Shown here one piece after another: positions 31,670 through 43,849 of a stretch of DNA of 64,000 nucleotides. The translations under genes were made by a program, and so were the position numbers. The notes under the pieces are model-generated. The model searched no databases, was not told where the DNA came from, and saw only the letters and a program-made list of their open reading frames with translations. The DNA is taken from contig NZ_JAPNKE010000002.1 in the NCBI RefSeq assembly GCF_026626665.1, forward strand, positions 2,295,204 to 2,359,203, given 5' to 3'. The stretch's first letter is position 1. Each line of letters opens with the position of its first letter. Source of the DNA: Nannocystis pusilla. Lineage in GTDB: Bacteria > Myxococcota_A > Polyangia > Nannocystales > Nannocystaceae.

Positions 31670-34600
31670 ATGTCCCTTCGTGCAGCCCTGATCGCGACCG
31701 CGCTCCTCGCCGCCGCCGCCCCGGCCTGCAAGCCGCGCCAGGGCACCAGCGAGCCGCACACCGAGGACAGCGCGCGCCCGCCTCAAGGCGCTCGAGGCCC
31801 GCGTCAAGTCGCACCCCGACGACGACGCCGCCTGGCGCGAGGCGGCCCACCTGCACTGGCTGTTCCTCAAACAGCCTGACAAGGCGCGGCCGATCCTCGA
31901 CCGCCTGGCCGCCAAGGGCGACCCGGTCGCCCAGGCCTCGCGGATGATCTTCGCCGACGCCCGCCTCGACCTGAAGACGACCCGCAGCATGGCCCAGGCG
32001 CTCATCGTCGGCGCCACCACGCCGGGCGCCGACGCCGCGCCGGGCGCCGACGCCGAGGCCCGCCGCGTCCAGGCCGGGCTGGCCGAGCTGGCCGCGCGCC
32101 TTCTGGGCGAAAACCACGGCGAGCTGCCCGACGACGACGACGACTTCGTCCGCTTCTACGACAAGCTGGCGAAGGGCCGTCTGCCGGTCGAGGTCGTCCA
32201 GCCGCTGGTCAGCCTGCGGGCCCAGATCGCCCGCCGCCTCGACCAGCCCTACCTGCAGTACTACGACCAGCAGGGCTGCGTGCGCGCGTTCGCGGTCGGC
32301 CCGGTCGAGGGCAGCCTCGAGGCGCTCGAGTTGCGGGCTGCCGCGAAGGACATGTCCTCCGGGACAGACAAGTTCAAGGCCGATCCGACGGCCGTGCTGA
32401 CGCCGCTGGCCTGCGCCGTGCGCACGTGGAACCTGACGCCGCGCGGCGGGGTGAGGCGCATGCGCACGAGCCTGGCTGTCCCCGGGGACAGCCTCGTCCT
32501 CGGCCTGTCGAGCCAGGAGCCGATGCGGGTCTACCTCGACGGCAAGCCGATCTTCCGCAGCGATCGCAGCGACCGCTGGCCGGCGGCCGACAACCTGCTG
32601 CAGCTCAAGGTCGCGCCCGGGCCGCACCGGCTCGAGGTCCACACCGCGGCCGCGCGCGAGAAGACCTGGGTGCTGGTGCGGGCCACCGACGCCGCCGGCA
32701 AGCCGATCGCGGCCACGGCCGACGGCCCGGCGGCGTCCACCCCGTTCACCGGCGAGCCGGTGCGGGTCGGCCACCACGAGCTGCTGGCCGACCGCGGGCC
32801 GCTGGCGGGGCCGAGCTACCTGCCGCTACGCGCCTACCTGGCGGCCGCCGACGCGCTCGCCGAGGGCGACTCCGACGCGGCCGAGCGCTACACCGGCAAC
32901 CTGCAGGCCTACGGGCCCGACTTCCCCGAGGGCCAGGTGCTGGTCGCGGCGTTCGAGATCGCCGATCCGACCCGCGAGCGCACGGCCTCGACGTCGCGCC
33001 AGCGCGAGGCGATCGAGGAGGCCCTGCGGCTCGCGCCCGACCTCGATCGCGCGCGCGTCCGCCTGCTCGAGCTCGACCTCGAGAAGAACGAGATCAGCGA
33101 GGTCGAGGCGGCCCTGGCCGCGCTGCCCGAGAAGGCGCTGCGCCACGTGCCCGGCGAGCTGGTGCGCTTCGCCACCTATCTGGCCCGCGGCAACGAGCCG
33201 CTGGCCGAGGCCGCGCTGACGCGGGCCGCCGCGATCCACCCGCGCGCCTGCGCCGTGCTCAAGGCCCAGCGCACGATGGCCCAGCGGCGCAGCGAGGTCG
33301 CCCGCGAGGACGCGCTGGCGATCGAGCTCGAGCGCTGCGCCGGCACCACCGGCTCGCGCGCGGCCCTGGCGTTCCGCCGCGGCCGCAACGCCGACGCCCG
33401 CGCGCTGCTCCTCAAGCTGCTCGAGCGGACCCCCGACGACCTCGACGTCATCGAGCAGCTGGCCGAGCTCGAGATCTCCGAGGGCAACTACCCGGCCGCG
33501 ATCGCGTGGCGCAAGAAGATCCTGGCGCTGCGGCCGTTCGGCGCGCGCACGCTGGTGGCCACCGCCGACCTGCAGGCCCGCGCCGGCGACCCCGCGGCCG
33601 CGCGCGCGAGCGTGAAGGCGGCGCTGGAGAAGGCGCCGCAGAGCTCGACCCTGCACACGATCGCCGCCGGTCTCGGGATGCCCGACGACCTGCAGCGGCT
33701 GCGCGTCGACGGCGTGCCGCTGGTCGCGGCGTACCGGGCCGGCAACTTCGCCGTCGCGGCTCCTGCGGGCGCCGAGGCGGCCCCGCGCCCGACCGACTAC
33801 GAGGGCGCGAGCGAGGTGCTGGTGCTCGATCGCAGCGCGATCCGGGTCTACGAGGACGGCAGCCAGCGCCAGATCGTCCACACCATCATCGAGCTGCGCA
33901 GCAAGGAGGCGATCGATCGCTACGGCGAGATCACGCCGCCCGAGGGCGCGAAGGTGCTGACCCTGCACACCATCAAGGCCGACGGCACCGTGTTCGAACC
34001 GGAGTCGATCCCGGAGAAGAGCGGCCTCAGCCTGCGCGGCCTGCAGATCGGCGACTGCGTCGAGTACGAGCTGCTGCTCGACCGCGAGCCGCTGGGCCTC
34101 TTGCCCGGCTACATCGACCTGACGACGTTCCGCTTCCAGTCTGCCGAGACCCCGTTCCACGTGTCGGAGCTGCTGGTCGCGCACCCGAAGTCGGTGGCGA
34201 TCAAGGTCGACCGGCGCGCCGGCGCGCCGGCCACCGTCGAGGGCACGCTGACCGGCACCGACCTGGTCTTGAAGACATGGAAGGTCGAGCGCTCGAAGCG
34301 GATCGGCGTCGAGCCGCAGATGCGACACATCCTCGAGGAGGTGCCGTCGGTCCGCGTCTACACCGAGGTCGACCCGAACAAGTGGCTCGCCAGCCTGGGC
34401 CTGCGGATCTACACCGGCCAGCGCGCCAACCCGGAGCTGCGGGCCCTGGCGACCAATCTGACGCGCAACGCGAGCTCGCCGCAGGCCAAGCTGCAGGCGC
34501 TGTGGTCGTGGGTGGTCGAGGAGATCGAGGAGGCCGGGGACATCACCGCGCCGGCCACCGCGACGCTGTCGGCCCGCCGCGGCAACCGCCTGACGCTGCT

Positions 34601-35533
34601 CAAGGTGCTGCTGCGCGAGGCCGGCGTGCGCTCCGAGCTGTGGCTGGTCCGCGACAACTTCTCGCTCAAGCCGCTGCCCGGCGGCAGCCCGATGCTCGAG
34701 AACTACGAGGTGCCGATCCTCGCCGTCGACACCGGCGGCAAGGCGCCGACGATGGTGCTCACCAGCTCGAAGGTGCTGCCGATCGGCTACCTGATGCCCG
34801 GCCTGTCGCAGGCCCAGGGCATGCGGGTGCAGCTCGGCGAGGACGAGCCGGCGCCGGGCCCGGTCAAGCTGCCGGCCTCGCCGCCGAGCCTGGCCGACCG
34901 CCGCAGCTACGACCTCGAGCTCGAGCTGGCGCGCGACGGCACCGGCAGCTGCGCGGCACCATCGAGCTGCAGGGCATGGAGGCCGCGGCCTGGCGCGAGG
35001 GCCTGCGCACGCTCGACGCCGACCGCATCAACGAGGGCTTCGAGCGCGCCGAGCTCGGCGCGATCCTGGTCGGCTCCGGCGCCGAGCTGGTCGACCTCGA
35101 CATCGAGCACAAGCTCGACCTGCCGAAGCCGCTGCGCCTGCGCTTCACCGCCAAGGTCCGCGGCGCGATCGTGCAGCAGGGCGGGGAGCTCTTGATGCGC
35201 GCCAACTCGGTGCCGATGAACATGGGCCTCAACTACGCCTCGCTGCCGCAGCGCAAGACCGGCTGGGCGATGCCGTACGCGCCGCTGCTCGAGGCCAGCC
35301 TGACGATCAAGCTCGACGGCGCCGGCTTCACCGCGCCGCCGACCGAGGAGGCGATCGAGGGCCCGTTCGGCACCTACCGCCGCACCGTCAAGCAGCTCGG
35401 CCCCGGCCAGATCAAGATGACGACGCGCTCGACCCTGGTGACGGGCACCTACGAGGCCGCCCGCTACCCGGAGATCGTCGACTACACGCGCAAGATCAAG
35501 GCCGCCGAGGACCAGGTCATCCGCGCCAAGTGA
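31670..35533 (+). CDS. DUF3857 / transglutaminase-like TPR lipoprotein (two frame breaks)
   Basis: About 1287 residues, starting MSLRAALIATALLAAAAPAC, a lipoprotein signal with Cys near residue 20. The order matches the preceding gene: TPR helices, a central domain (QQGCVRAFAVGPVEG), more TPRs, DUF3857 (DGSQRQIVHTIIELRSKEAIDRYG) and a transglutaminase-like region (QALWSWVVEEIEEAG, RGNRLTLLKVLLREAGV) in which the nucleophile cysteine is absent: RRGNRLTLL replaces the FGDCKDK of its neighbour. This copy may therefore be non-catalytic. Frame breaks occur near 31785 (CG repeat) and 34945. An alternative ATG at 31628 overlaps a degenerate hairpin. The two genes probably form one operon. Confidence 0.8.
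32350..32367. repeat. Dispersed hairpin inside CDS
   Basis: Arms ACATGTCC and GGACAG, loop TCCG; translated as KDMSSGTD. Confidence 0.75.
32475..32492. repeat. Dispersed hairpin inside CDS, perfect arms
   Basis: Arms GCTGTCC and GGACAGC, loop CCGG, no mismatch; translated as AVPGDS. Confidence 0.85.
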
Positions 35534-35550
35534 GCCCGGGGCAGGGCCGC

Positions 35551-35622
35551 GTGTCCTGCAGGGCATGTCGAAGGGCCATGACCAAACGGTCATGGCCCTT
35601 CGCGCATGCCCCGAGAGGCAGG
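35551..35622. repeat. Hairpin cluster with perfect 15-bp stem between convergent genes
   Basis: The gap contains GTGTCC/GGGCAT around TGCA (35551-35566), a perfect 15-bp stem at 35569-35602 (CGAAGGGCCATGACC, loop AAAC, and its complement), and CATGCC/GGCAGG at 35605-35622 abutting the lon stop. It could terminate transcription from both sides, although no T-run follows the stem. Confidence 0.8.
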
Positions 35623-38023
<2,401 letters not shown>

Positions 38024-38082
38024 CGGCGGGGAGGTTAGCCGATCTGCGCCGCCTCGCCGCGCCGCTCTGGTAAAAGAGCCGC

Positions 38083-40091
38083 GTGTCCGCGGGCCCTGCC
38101 GCCTCCGAGATCGTGCCGCCCTCGTCCGGGCCCGCGCCGGCCGTGGCCGACCTCGGCGGCGTCGCGGTCGCCGCAGGCGTCGGCCTGGTCGCGGGCCTGT
38201 CGGTGCCGCTGACGTGGGGCCTCGTCCCGGCCGTGCTGGTCGGCCTCGGCGTGCTCGTGCTGGTCGCGCGCCGCGGCCCGGGAGCCCCGATCCGGCCGTG
38301 GTCGCCGCGCTGCCGCAGGCGCGCCGGATCGCGCTGGCGGCCCTGATCCTGGCCCCGGCGATCCCGCTCGCCACCGTCGCCGCGCGGGCCATCGCCGGGG
38401 TCGTGGTCGCCTATCCGGCGGCGCTGTGGGCGGCCGCGCCGGCCGTGCTCGCGGCGGCGATCTTGCCCCTGGTCCGAAGGACATGGTCGCAAGGACTTGT
38501 CCTTGCGCCCTGGTCTTCGGGACATTCGCGGCCGGGGCCTGGGGCGCCCGCTTCGAGGCGGCCGGGGCCCACGCGCGCGGCGAGACGTGGGGCGGGCCGA
38601 TCCTCGGCATCCACCCGTTCCAGACCACCGCGATCGTGATCGACGGCTACGGCCCGTTCGACCTGCCGATCAACGACTACGTCGAGCCCGACGGCAGCAA
38701 GGGCTACGGGCCGGCGGCGCTGGCCGAGGCGCTGACCCGCGACCTGCAGAAGATCGCGGAGCTGCAGTACGCCGAGCACGGGCCGGCGCGCGTACAAGGC
38801 GTTCGCCGAGGCGACCGTGGCCGCGGAGGACCTGCCCGAGGCGCGCGAGCGGCTCGACCGGCCGTCCGAGGCGCCGACCGAGCCGCGGCTCCACGTGACC
38901 TCGGGCGGGGTCGGGCGCGCCTCGCGGGTCGAGTTCGTGTGCCCGGGGGCGCCGAACGACCCGCGCCCGCGCAAGCCCGACGCGGTGATGGAGCGCATGT
39001 GCCCCGACAAGTACAGCTCCGAGGCCAGCGCCGGGCTCGGGCTGACCGGGCGCTGGACCGGCTACACCGAGGTGCTCGGCCAGCCGCGGCTGTCGCTCGG
39101 GCGCGCGCTCGGGTGGCCGCGCGAGCGGGTGACCGGCGAGCTGCGGGCGTGGGCGTGGATCGCCCTCGGCCTGGTGTTCCTGGCCGCCTGCGGGCCCAGG
39201 GGGCGGGCCGCGGCCGGGCTGTCGCGCTGGGGCGGGGCGGTGGCCGCGATCGCGGCTGTCCTTTCGCTCATGCTCCTCGCGCCAGGTCTCTCGGTACAGG
39301 TCGAGAGCTGGGCCCGGCCGGCCGCCTGGGAGGTGCCGTGGGCGCTGGCGCCGTGGGTCGCGCTCCTGGCCCTCGGGTCAGGTCACGCCGCGATCGCGGC
39401 CGGGCCGGCGCCCGCGACGAGGAGCGGCTGGCGCGGGCTGGTCCCGCGGATCTTGCCGGTGGTCGCCGGCACCCTGGGGCTCGCGGGCAGCCTGGCGGCG
39501 GCGACCTGGTGGACGCCGGAGCTGACGCCGCCGACAGGTCCGGCGCAGGCGGTGCCCCTGGCAGGGGTGATCGCCGGGCTGGGAGAGGGGCTCCACCGCA
39601 GCAGCGGGCTCGGCGTCGACGTCGCCGAGGGGGTCGTCGCCGCCTCGGCAGTCGCGCTGCTGGTCGGCCTCCTGGCGGCCTTGCTCGGCCCGGTGGTGCG
39701 GTTCGCGGGTTCCGCGCTGGCGCCGCGCAGGCCGGTGCTGGCGGCCCGTCTGGCGCTCCTCGCGGTGATCGTCCCGGCGGCGCTGCTCGTGCTGTCGCGC
39801 ATGTCGTCGGGGGCGGCCGCCCTGCTCGCGCCGGCCGCGGCGATGGCGTGGATGGCGGGCACCGGCCTGGCGCTGGCGGTGCCGGGCGGGCGGCGCTGGC
39901 CCGCGATCGCCGAGCACCTGCTGGCCGCCGTGATCGTGGTCGTGGCCGGGCGCCAGACCCTGGCGGCGCAGTCGAACCGGACCCTGTGGATCGCCCTCGG
40001 CGTCGGGGTCCTGATCACCCTCGCAGGTCTGGTGCTGGTCCCGCGGGTCCGTTCCGCGTCGGATTCTGCGACCCCTGCGCCTCGGCCATGA
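38083..40091 (+). CDS. Multi-span membrane protein of unknown function (three frame breaks)
   Basis: About 669 residues from GTG 38083. Two N-terminal hydrophobic segments (VAVAAGVGLVAGLSVPLTWG, LVPAVLVGLGVLVLVA) and further ones near 38340-38460 precede a soluble domain of about 200 residues (THPFQTTAIVID-like segment, YGPFDLPINDYVEPDGSKGYG, MERMCPDKYSSEAS). At least seven more transmembrane segments follow. I recognise no family. Frame breaks lie near 38281 (GGG run), 38477 (AA in a hairpin loop where AAA gives VRKDMVARTC) and 38791 (CG repeat); the protein reads through if each is corrected. It is divergent from lon. Several hairpin repeats lie inside. Confidence 0.65.
38468..38525. repeat. 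Three chained hairpins inside the membrane-protein gene
   Basis: CTGGTCC/GGACATG with a 3-nt loop GAA (one base short, at a frame break); a perfect 8-bp palindrome with 2-nt centre at 38489-38506 (GCAAGGAC and GTCCTTGC); and CTGGTC/GGACAT with loop TTCG at 38510-38525. Confidence 0.75.
39365..39382. repeat. Dispersed hairpin inside CDS
   Basis: Arms CCTGGCC and GGTCAGG, loop CTCG; translated as LALGSG within a hydrophobic segment. Confidence 0.6.
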
Positions 40092-40152
40092 TCCTGGGGC
40101 TTCTCAGGCCAAAACCAGACCGCTATCATCCCCGCGCTTCCCAGACCCGCAC

Positions 40153-41418
40153 ATGACCGCAGCCATCACGTCGTCTCGCCCGTCGCCGCTCCTCCGCGCC
40201 TTCACCGGCGTCCTTTGTGCGGCGCTCGCTTTCTCGCCGTTGCCCGCGGCTGCGGCTTCGCCGGCGTCCTTCGGCATGTTCGCCGCGGCGCCGGCTCCTG
40301 CTTCGACCGGCAACACCATCGGTCTGTTTCGCCTGAGCGGCGACCCGGCGTCGGCCGAGGCGCTGCGCTCGCAGATCCTGACCGACATGAGCGCCGCCGG
40401 TTACAACGTCAAGGGCGTCGCCCTCGACATCGAGGGCGCGGCGGGCAAGGTCAAGTGCAAGGGCGGGGCCGACGCGTGCGTCGGCAAGGTCATCGAGTGG
40501 CTCAACAAGGGCGCCGCCAAGTCCGGCACCGTCTACGACTACCTAATCTACGGCAACGTCGGCGGTCCCACCGGCGCGAGCTCGATCGTCATCTACGACG
40601 TCGCCAAGAAGGCCAAGGTCAAGGAGTTCACGCCGTCGCTCAACCCCGACGACCTGATCCTCCCGCTCGCGCTGCCGCGGGCGATGGTCGCCAACCTGAA
40701 CAACTACCGCACGCCCGCCGCCTCGGCCACGGCCGAGGAGCAGAAGATCCTCGCCGAGCTCGACGAGCCGGCCAAGACGCCCGAGGAGCTGGCGGCCGAG
40801 AAGGCGGCCATCGACGACGCCGTCGGCAAGGTCGCGGCCGGCCAGGGCGAGCTCATCGACACCAGCAACGTCCAGGTCGACCTCAAGAAGGACTTCAAGG
40901 ACTTCTGCCGCACCGGCCCGGCCAAGCCGCGCGTCAACAAGGACGACCCGAAAGACCTGCGCCCGGTGTGCAAGCGCGGGCCGACCTTCGGCTACTTCCA
41001 GACCCGCGCGTGGGTGGCCCTCGGCCTCACCGCCGGCGCGCTGCTCACCACCGGCATCTTCTACTCGCTCGGCCTCGCGGCCCGCGGGCCCTACAAGTCG
41101 GCGCTCGACGACCTCAACAACTCGGGCCTCGACAAGACCGACCCGCTGCAGTCCGACGAGTACACCCGCATGGCCGCCGACGTGGCCGACAAGGGCAACA
41201 CGATGCGCAACCGCCTGATCGGCGGCGACGTCGCCCTCCTCACCACGGTGCTCCTCGCCGGCGTCCTCGCGGTCATCATCTATCAGGACCGCACCGACGC
41301 GAAGGACTTCATCAAGACCGAGAAGAGCCTCAAGTCGGTGTCGCGGATCCAGAACGTCCGCGGCGGCCCGATCCTCAGCCGCGGCATGCAGGGCTTCGGC
41401 TTCGGCTTCAACTTCTGA
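40153..41418 (+). CDS. Exported/membrane protein of unknown function
   Basis: 421 residues with an N-terminal signal peptide (LLRAFTGVLCAALAFSPLPAAAA). A periplasmic part follows with TIGLFRLSGDPASAEALRSQIL and SGTVYDYLIYGNVGGP, a segment resembling the nucleotide-independent TPR-adjacent proteins of myxobacteria. Then there is a Lys-rich middle (KDFKDFCRTGPAKPRVNKDDPKD split by charges) and two transmembrane segments near 290-315 and 360-380. The tail is basic and ends GMQGFGFGFNF. No family recognised. Cleaner codon and frame behaviour than neighbours; a terminator-like hairpin follows. Confidence 0.7.
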   Translation: MTAAITSSRPSPLLRAFTGVLCAALAFSPLPAAAASPASFGMFAAAPAPASTGNTIGLFRLSGDPASAEALRSQILTDMSAAGYNVKGVALDIEGAAGKVKCKGGADACVGKVIEWLNKGAAKSGTVYDYLIYGNVGGPTGASSIVIYDVAKKAKVKEFTPSLNPDDLILPLALPRAMVANLNNYRTPAASATAEEQKILAELDEPAKTPEELAAEKAAIDDAVGKVAAGQGELIDTSNVQVDLKKDFKDFCRTGPAKPRVNKDDPKDLRPVCKRGPTFGYFQTRAWVALGLTAGALLTTGIFYSLGLAARGPYKSALDDLNNSGLDKTDPLQSDEYTRMAADVADKGNTMRNRLIGGDVALLTTVLLAGVLAVIIYQDRTDAKDFIKTEKSLKSVSRIQNVRGGPILSRGMQGFGFGFNF

Positions 41419-41445
41419 GGCTTTGGCGCCTCCAGGCGCGACGTG

Positions 41446-41484
41446 AGGCCCGCCGCCGCTCCGGCGCGGGCCCTCTTCTTTCTT
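41446..41484 (+). terminator. Rho-independent-like terminator after the exported-protein gene
   Basis: A GC-rich inverted repeat (GAGGCCCGC... and ...GCGGGCCCTC, with one bulge) is followed by CTTCTTTCTT. It starts about 28 bases after the stop at 41418. Confidence 0.6.
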
Positions 41485-41541
41485 GAGGCGATTTCGCGCC
41501 GAACCAAAGAGTCCCAAAATGTATTGGATTACAGATTTTTG

Positions 41542-41570
41542 TTGATGCTTCCCGGCGACGAGAATATATC
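41542..41570 (+). promoter_or_regulatory. Sigma70-like promoter in AT-rich DNA, apparently leaderless
   Basis: TTGATG (41542-41547), 17-base spacer, TATATC (41565-41570). The GTG start of the next gene is at 41578, so the predicted transcript would begin at or within a base or two of the start codon. The surrounding 100 bases are the most AT-rich of the window. Confidence 0.55.
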
Positions 41571-41577
41571 TCGTTGA

Positions 41578-41877
41578 GTGTCGGCTTTTCCGGAAACAGA
41601 GCTGCGGAAGTTGCTCGTCCAATGCTTCAGCCGGGATGAGCTGGAAATTTTTCTCGCAGATACCTACGGCTCCGCCGTCTTGTGTTCGCTGACTCCTGGG
41701 CAGAGCTTCGAAGGCTTTGTTTTTGGTGTCATTCAATACCTGAGGCGCATGCGGACCCTCGACGCGGTCTTCTTCGACGCACTCGAGGTGACCAGGCCGA
41801 ACTGTCGAGTCGAGGTCGGTCGCCTGCGGACCTTGTTCGAGGCCGTGACGGGCCGAAACGACTCCTCTCTGGCCTGA
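41578..41877 (+). CDS. Stand-alone effector-associated / death-like domain protein
   Basis: A 99-residue protein. The pattern ELRKLLVQCFSRDELEIFL, then a Gly/Pro turn, then FGVIQYLRRMRTLDAVFFDALEVTRPN and a C-terminal helix resembles the small all-helical effector-associated domains (EAD1 type; EADs are described as adaptor domains in bacterial NACHT/caspase/TIR conflict systems). Normally these are fused to, or shared by, an effector and a sensor; here the protein is the domain alone, and neither partner is in the window. Composition is lower in GC than neighbours at the 5' end. A leaderless promoter precedes it and no Shine-Dalgarno is visible. The domain assignment is by motif pattern only. 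Confidence 0.55.
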   Translation: MSAFPETELRKLLVQCFSRDELEIFLADTYGSAVLCSLTPGQSFEGFVFGVIQYLRRMRTLDAVFFDALEVTRPNCRVEVGRLRTLFEAVTGRNDSSLA

Positions 41878-42004
41878 CCGCGGCTGCGGCCTGGCTCCCG
41901 GAGCTCCAAGCGGGCCGCTCGTTGTCGCCCCGCGATCGTTCTTGCGGTGCGTCTTGCCCGCGGCCGGGCGAAGCGTCATACGATCGCCGGCGAGGAGGCG
42001 CGGC

Positions 42005-42985
42005 ATGGACTCCAGGGGTTCGCAGACGCAGTACATGGGGTGGCGGATCGACTACGCGAACCCGCGAGGCGAGCCCGGCTTCGTCGGGCCGGACTCGGTG
42101 CACTGGCGGATTTATAAAAATCCGGTGGCGCTGGCGATCGGCGGGGTGGCGGCGGTGCTGCTCGAGTTCGCGGATCCGCGGATCCGCAGCGGCGTGTGGG
42201 ACCACTCGACGTACAAGGCCGACCCGGTCGGGCGCTCGCGCAGGACCGCGATCGCGGCGATGGTCGGCGCGTACGGGCCGCAGAGCGCCGCGCGGCGCGT
42301 GATCGCCGGGGTCAACAAGCTGCACGCGAAGGTGAACGGCGCGACGCCGGCCGGTGAACCGTACCGCGCCCTCGACACGGAGCTGCTCGACTGGGTCAGC
42401 GCGACCGCGGTGTACGGGTTCCTCACCGCCTACGACCGCTTCGTCGCGCCCGTGTCTGCCGCCGACCGGCGCCGCTACTTCGCCGAGAGCGGGCCGGTGG
42501 CGCGGCTCTACGGGGTCCAGAACGTCCTCACGAGCGAGGCCGACTTCGAGGCGATGATGCACCGACTGGCGCCGCGCTTCGAGGCGCACCCGATCGTCGA
42601 CGAGTTCCTCACCATCATCAAGACGGGCAAGGGGCAGGCGCGGGCGCTCGGGTTCTTCTACCGGGCCGTCGCACGCGCGGCGGTGTCGATCGTGCCAGCG
42701 CCGGTGCGGGCGAAGCTGCAGCTCGGGGCCGAGTACGACCTGGGCGCAGTCGATCGCATGCTGGTGCGCGCGGCCGCGGCGGTGGCGGAGCGGTTCCCGG
42801 CGAAGGACGCCCCGTCGACGCAGGCGCCGCTGCGCTTCGGCTTGCCCGCGAATTCTGTATCTCAGCCAGCGCCGCCAGGAGGCGCTGCTGGCCCGCGTGG
42901 CGCCGCCGGCGGCCGCGGCGACCGGTTCGGGGTGAACGCGCGGCGGGGCCGGAATCGTCCGCCGCTCAGCCCGCGGTCGCGATGA
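42005..42985 (+). CDS. DUF2236 (MpaB/rubber-oxygenase-like) oxygenase, 3' frame break
   Basis: As read, 326 residues. WRIYKNPVALAIGGVAAVLLEFADPRI, HSTYKADPVGRSRRT and the helix around VNKLHAKVNG match the DUF2236/MpaB family of b-type-haem oxygenases, with His residues available for haem. Near 42858 the frame changes: one restored base in GTATCTC gives NSVYLSQRRQEALLARVAPPAA and a stop at 42935, so the last 40 residues of the as-read frame (Pro/Gly/Arg-rich) are probably not native. Soluble, presumably cytosolic. It is not obviously linked to its neighbours; it lies between the effector-associated-domain gene and the T6SS cassette. Confidence 0.8.
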   Translation: MDSRGSQTQYMGWRIDYANPRGEPGFVGPDSVHWRIYKNPVALAIGGVAAVLLEFADPRIRSGVWDHSTYKADPVGRSRRTAIAAMVGAYGPQSAARRVIAGVNKLHAKVNGATPAGEPYRALDTELLDWVSATAVYGFLTAYDRFVAPVSAADRRRYFAESGPVARLYGVQNVLTSEADFEAMMHRLAPRFEAHPIVDEFLTIIKTGKGQARALGFFYRAVARAAVSIVPAPVRAKLQLGAEYDLGAVDRMLVRAAAAVAERFPAKDAPSTQAPLRFGLPANSVSQPAPPGGAAGPRGAAGGRGDRFGVNARRGRNRPPLSPRSR

Positions 42986-42992
42986 TCTCGGC

Positions 42993-43026
42993 CACATGTC
43001 CCGGAGGACCTGTCCTGGGAGTCATG
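42993..43026. repeat. Two hairpins sharing a half-site, in gap
   Basis: ACATGTCC/GGACCTGT with loop CGGA (42993-43012) and ACCTGTCC/AGTCATGG with loop TGGG (43007-43026). The middle half-site is used twice. This is the last family member before a stretch without any up to about 46460. Confidence 0.75.
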
Positions 43027-43099
43027 GTCATGCTCTGAAGCGAGATGTGTCGGCCGCCGCTCAGCCCGCGATCCGCGGGTGGCCTGCGGCCGCGGTGGA

Positions 43100-43849
43100 T
43101 CACGGCAGGGGCGGCCGCCACTCGAGCTGCTCGAGGCGCAGCGGGGTTTCGTCGATGATCGTGCCGAGCACGCTGCGCAGGATGGCGGGGTCGGGGCCGG
43201 CGAGCCTGAACACATGCCGACTTGGCGCCTCGGCCGGGCTGGACGAGGTCGTGATCATCACCATGTCCTCCCGCTCGAAGAGCGAGCAGTGCGAACCTGC
43301 CGTGTACGGAGGCACGAAGCCGAGCGACCGCATCACGGGATCGAGCCGCACCGCGACGTCGCCCAGTTCGTCGTGCAGCGAGCCGGTGCAGGTCTGCGCG
43401 GCTTCATGGACGCGAAAGCGCAGCAGGGCGCCCCAGGCGAGCATGTCGTGCAGCGTCTCGAAGCGATCGTGGAAAGGACCGCCGAGGGGATGTCGGCGCG
43501 TCACTCGGGCGTCGTCGCGGGCGGGGTGCGCGAAGTCGTAAAAGATATGCAGCGGCATCGCCTCTTCGGTCACGAAGCCGATCATGAAGTGACGCGTGCT
43601 CGGCGGAAACAGCCCCTCTCGACTGCAATCCAGGACGCGCTGCACGGAAAAGTCGATGCTGGGGTAGGCCAGGGGGCCCATGTCATGGCCCATGCGCGTC
43701 AAGAACCAGCGGTAGAAGCGAGGCAACGGGTGACCGGCAGACGCCTCCACCTGCGCGACTTCTTCATCGGAAGCGCCGCGCCAGTGCAGATCGGCGCCCG
43801 GCACCAGGCGCAGCAGCAACCGCTCGATGTCGGACTCTATCCCCGGCAC
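43100..43849 (-). CDS. SUKH (SMI1/KNR4-like) immunity protein
   Basis: 249 residues. The N-terminus has the SUKH pattern W-x-GAS-x-E-E-x-x-x-x-E (LHWRGASDEEVAQVEASAG) followed by LPRFYRWFLTRMG and DFSVQRVLDC. SUKH proteins are the commonest immunity proteins of polymorphic toxin systems and act in the cytosol by binding the toxin domain. Its start overlaps the end of the DUF4150 effector gene by 13 bases (ATG 43849, effector stop 43837), the usual arrangement for a toxin-immunity pair made in a fixed ratio. The C-terminal half has no recognised motif. Read from the sequence alone, the pairing is strong but the toxin specificity is not shown. Confidence 0.75.
   Translation of the reverse strand: MPGIESDIERLLLRLVPGADLHWRGASDEEVAQVEASAGHPLPRFYRWFLTRMGHDMGPLAYPSIDFSVQRVLDCSREGLFPPSTRHFMIGFVTEEAMPLHIFYDFAHPARDDARVTRRHPLGGPFHDRFETLHDMLAWGALLRFRVHEAAQTCTGSLHDELGDVAVRLDPVMRSLGFVPPYTAGSHCSLFEREDMVMITTSSSPAEAPSRHVFRLAGPDPAILRSVLGTIIDETPLRLEQLEWRPPLP

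Noticed and set aside
41878..42004. Extension of the effector-associated-domain protein into a fused effector
   Set aside because: A TGA at 41875-41877 ends the frame; the following frame (to 42302) lacks recognisable domains and overlaps the DUF2236 gene.
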